Source of the DNA: Chitinophagaceae bacterium
GTDB taxonomy: Bacteria; Bacteroidota; Bacteroidia; Chitinophagales; Chitinophagaceae
Assembly: GCA_016721085.1 (NCBI GenBank)
Contig: JADKJI010000023.1
Coordinates: forward strand, 32,152 to 96,151
Length of the DNA stretch: 64,000 bases
Direction of reading: 5' to 3'
The translations under genes and the position numbers were made by a program. Positions 62,066 through 64,000 of this stretch are shown here, piece by piece (within the stretch, counting starts at the first letter, position 1; each line of letters starts with the position of its first letter). Below the pieces are notes generated by a model that made no database searches, had not been told where the DNA came from, and was given only the letters and a program-made list of their open reading frames with translations.

Positions 62066-62979
62066 TTAATGTTTGTCCTGCTCTTTAGGATGCGCTTTCT
62101 TGTAAACTTCCTTTAACTTTTCGATAGTATTGTGAGTGTAAACCTGTGTAGAAGCCAGGCTGGAGTGACCGAGCAATTCTTTAACTGCATTGAGGCTGGC
62201 TCCGTGATTGGTAAGATGAGTGGCGAATGAATGTCGTAGTATGTGTGAGGACTCTTTTTTTCTAAAGTTTTGATTTCGCTCAAATAATGGTTTACTATGA
62301 GGTAAGCGTATTTAGGATACATCTTCTTCCCTTTCTCTGTTACCAATAAATAAGGATCCGCTTTTTCAAATTGCTTCTTTTTTTCCTGTTCATATTCTTT
62401 TACCAAGGCAATCAGTTGTGGTGATACAGGAATGATGCGTTCTTTGTTTCCCTTTCCCAAAATCCGCAATTGTCCTTTTGAATGATCTACTTGTCCGGGT
62501 TGCATTTGAATCAACTCCGACAATCGCATGCCTGTAGCATAAAACAGGTTGAAGAGCAGCTTTGCATTATACCCTTTCCAATCCTCAGAAAAGCGGATAG
62601 ACTCCAGCAATTGGGCCATATCAGTCTCCTGAACAAAGCCTGGCAGTCTCTTACTCATTTTTGGTACAGTAACCTGGGTAACCGGACTAATTTCCAAAGC
62701 GCCGGTTCTCACCTGATATTTGAAAAAGGATCGTAAGGTGGAGATTTTTCGTCGTATGGATCGGCTGGTCATTCCTCCCTCCTTTTGGGAAGCCATCCAG
62801 CTTCTGATAATTGAAGCTGAAATATCTTTCCATTCAACACCACCGAAAGTAATTTGGAGAAAATCGAGAAACTGAACCAGATCGTCCTGATAAGAACGAA
62901 CAGTATGACGTGAATACCTTTTTTCAAACTTAAGGTAATCGAGGAAGGGCTGAAGAAGCAGGAGCTGCTGGTCCGTCAT
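62066..62979 (-). CDS. xerC: Tyrosine recombinase XerC (frameshift before the catalytic His)
   Basis: The N-terminal SAM-like DNA-binding domain is intact (FLDYLKFEKRYSRHTVRSY). The catalytic domain begins with LLFNLFYATGMRLSEL (catalytic Arg) and LGKGNKERIIPV. After KKSPH near 62250 the frame is wrong by two inserted (or one missing) bases in a GTGTG stretch. In the shifted frame the expected LRHSFATHLTNHGASLNAV, ELLGHSSLASTQVYTH (nucleophile Tyr) follows, with a stop at 62066. The repaired length is about 303 aa. XerC/D resolves chromosome dimers at dif. Confidence 0.92.
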
Positions 62980-63047
62980 AAAATAAAATAGCTACAAAGC
63001 TATGGAAACTTTGCAGCTATTAAGTATGTGGAGAAAGGCAGTCTTAC

Positions 63048-63245
63048 TTACCCTTCAATTTTACCGCTGGCGATCTGTTGCTTATACACAGCTTTCAACA
63101 CCTCACCTCTGCGCCTGATAGAAGGCTTAATAAAGGCCTGGCGCTCTCTGAGCTGGAGCAATATTTTGGCTTTCTCGAACTTCTTTTTGTACTTCTTGAG
63201 AGCCTTGTCGATGTTTTCGCAGTCTTTTGAATCGATGATCAGCAT
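63048..63245 (-). CDS. rpsU: 30S ribosomal protein S21
   Basis: The product is 65 aa, very basic, with the S21 signature (ALKKYKKKFEKAKILLQLRER and IRRRGEVLKAVYKQ). In Bacteroidota bS21 helps bury the anti-Shine-Dalgarno sequence of 16S rRNA. The gene is preceded by a perfect Shine-Dalgarno sequence, which is exceptional in this window. xerC and hpf follow on the same strand. Confidence 0.97.
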   Translation of the reverse strand: MLIIDSKDCENIDKALKKYKKKFEKAKILLQLRERQAFIKPSIRRRGEVLKAVYKQQIASGKIEG

Positions 63246-63253
63246 AATTTGAT

Positions 63254-63261
63254 ACCTCCTT
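63254..63261 (-). promoter_or_regulatory. rpsU: Strong Shine-Dalgarno sequence of rpsU
   Basis: AAGGAGGT on the minus strand, 8 bases before the rpsU ATG. Other starts in the window lack such a site. Reports from Flavobacterium describe rpsU as autoregulated through such a site because ribosomes without bS21 have a free anti-SD. Confidence 0.85.
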
Positions 63262-63279
63262 TGATGCTTTTAAGGGCTG

Positions 63280-63287
63280 CAAATATA
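63280..63287 (-). promoter_or_regulatory. Candidate -7 box for rpsU-xerC-hpf
   Basis: TATATTTG on the minus strand fits TAnnTTTG, 34 bases before the rpsU start. The -33 region has only a TTC/TTT at the expected distance. Confidence 0.45.
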
Positions 63288-63340
63288 CGAGGATTTCTGA
63301 AATATGAAAAAGGAAAAATTAATTTTCCGAAATTTGTAGA

Positions 63341-63937
63341 ATGTTTACAGGAATTATTGAGGCTAAAGGCATTATAACCGCTGTGGAAAGCCATGGAGGG
63401 AATAGCAGCTTTGAAATAGCCTCGCCCATCTCCCACGAGCTTAAAATAGATCAAAGTTTAGCCCATAATGGCGTTTGTTTAACCGTAGAGGCCATTTCTG
63501 AAGGAATACATCAGGTTACTGCTATTGCAGAAACCTTGTCTAAAACCACCCTGGGTGACTGGAAAACAGGTATGGCTGTAAATCTGGAAAGGTGCCTTTC
63601 CTGGAATGGCCGATTGGATGGTCATATTGTACAAGGGCATGTTGACGGTGTAGGCATTTGTACTTCTGTCGTTTCAAAAGATGGTAGTTGGGAATATCGT
63701 TTTCGCTTTGATGATAATTTCGCTCCACTTGTTATTGAGAAAGGATCCATTTCTTTAAATGGGATAAGCCTTACCGTTTTCAATGTTTCTGAAAATGCAT
63801 TTTCAGTAGCCATCATCCCCTATACATTTGAAAATACAAACATGTCGGAAATAGTAGAAGGCAGCAGGGTTAATCTTGAATTTGACATGGTCGGTAAATA
63901 CCTAGCCAGGTATATGGAACTCCAAAACAAAAAATAA
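63341..63937 (+). CDS. ribE: Riboflavin synthase, alpha chain
   Basis: The product is 198 aa. The two lumazine-binding repeats are evident: MFTGIIEAKGII to VNLERCLSWNGRLDGHIVQGH, and VDGVGICTSV to NLEFDMVGKYLARYM. SLAHNGVCLTVEAI and GSISLNGISLTVFNV are the paired active-site motifs. It converts two 6,7-dimethyl-8-ribityllumazine molecules to riboflavin and ribityl-pyrimidine. It is divergent from rpsU. The last 63 bases of the window after it show nothing recognisable. Confidence 0.97.
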   Translation: MFTGIIEAKGIITAVESHGGNSSFEIASPISHELKIDQSLAHNGVCLTVEAISEGIHQVTAIAETLSKTTLGDWKTGMAVNLERCLSWNGRLDGHIVQGHVDGVGICTSVVSKDGSWEYRFRFDDNFAPLVIEKGSISLNGISLTVFNVSENAFSVAIIPYTFENTNMSEIVEGSRVNLEFDMVGKYLARYMELQNKK

Positions 63938-64000
63938 ACCCTATTTTGTCAGGGAAAGTCTCCCATTCGCCGAATCACTATTTATGAATCAGGTTCCTTC

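Overview
The window comes from a low-GC member of the Bacteroidota, most likely family Chitinophagaceae. This rests on TAnnTTTG-type -7 promoter boxes, the near absence of Shine-Dalgarno sequences except at rpsU, the gene order rpsU-xerC-hpf-tRNAs-tuf-trnW-secE-nusG ... rplKAJL-rpoBC, and protein families typical of the group. No rRNA, CRISPR array, prophage or replication origin was seen.

Layout. (1) 1-9600: four tandem exported TPR / beta-sandwich / caspase proteins, then a convergent stand-alone caspase carrying an OmpA-type calcium motif; a TPR membrane protein and a small lipoprotein follow (to 11332). (2) 11509-19586: a co-directional cluster for glycan or amino-sugar breakdown. It holds a Tat-leader Gfo/Idh/MocA oxidoreductase, ApbE flavin transferase, an alpha/beta hydrolase, a GH109-like enzyme, an amidohydrolase and a broken GH20 hexosaminidase. 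The first oxidoreductase carries a DGVTGAT motif resembling ApbE flavinylation sites, so it may be the substrate of the ApbE beside it. (3) 19978-30477: L,D-transpeptidase, sugar dehydrogenase, polyprenyl-phosphate sugar transferase, a REP-associated transposase between perfect palindromes, two M1 peptidases (one fused to a probable outer-membrane barrel), GNAT protein and ispD. (4) 30777-45511: housekeeping genes (STAS protein, clpC, cmk, exbBD, prmC, ribD, EamA transporter, yigZ, 3-hydroxyacyl-CoA dehydrogenase, heptose-7-P kinase, amino-acid permease, Skp/OmpH). (5) 45645-63937: the transcription/translation block on the minus strand, with an H1-like gene interrupting nusG-rplK and an archaemetzincin relic between hpf and the tRNAs; ribE closes the window on the plus strand.

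The sequence contains many small indels, often one base in a homopolymer. They break rpoB (three times), nusG, secE, ispD, prmC, xerC, skp, a GNAT gene, GH20 and the acceptor stem of tRNA-Gly, and they remove the stop codons of a caspase gene and a lipoprotein gene. Since rpoB, secE and nusG are normally essential, most of these are best read as sequencing or assembly errors. Broken frames are described here by their reconstructed gene. Two cases look like more than base-calling error: a ribD/eamA fusion with sequence missing, and the archaemetzincin relic, which has many lesions plus an in-frame stop.

Long nested inverted repeats fill several intergenic gaps (29553-29803, 30480-30776, 36720-37098, 41422-41554, 58441-58550, 60385-60535). 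Two of them lie between convergent genes.
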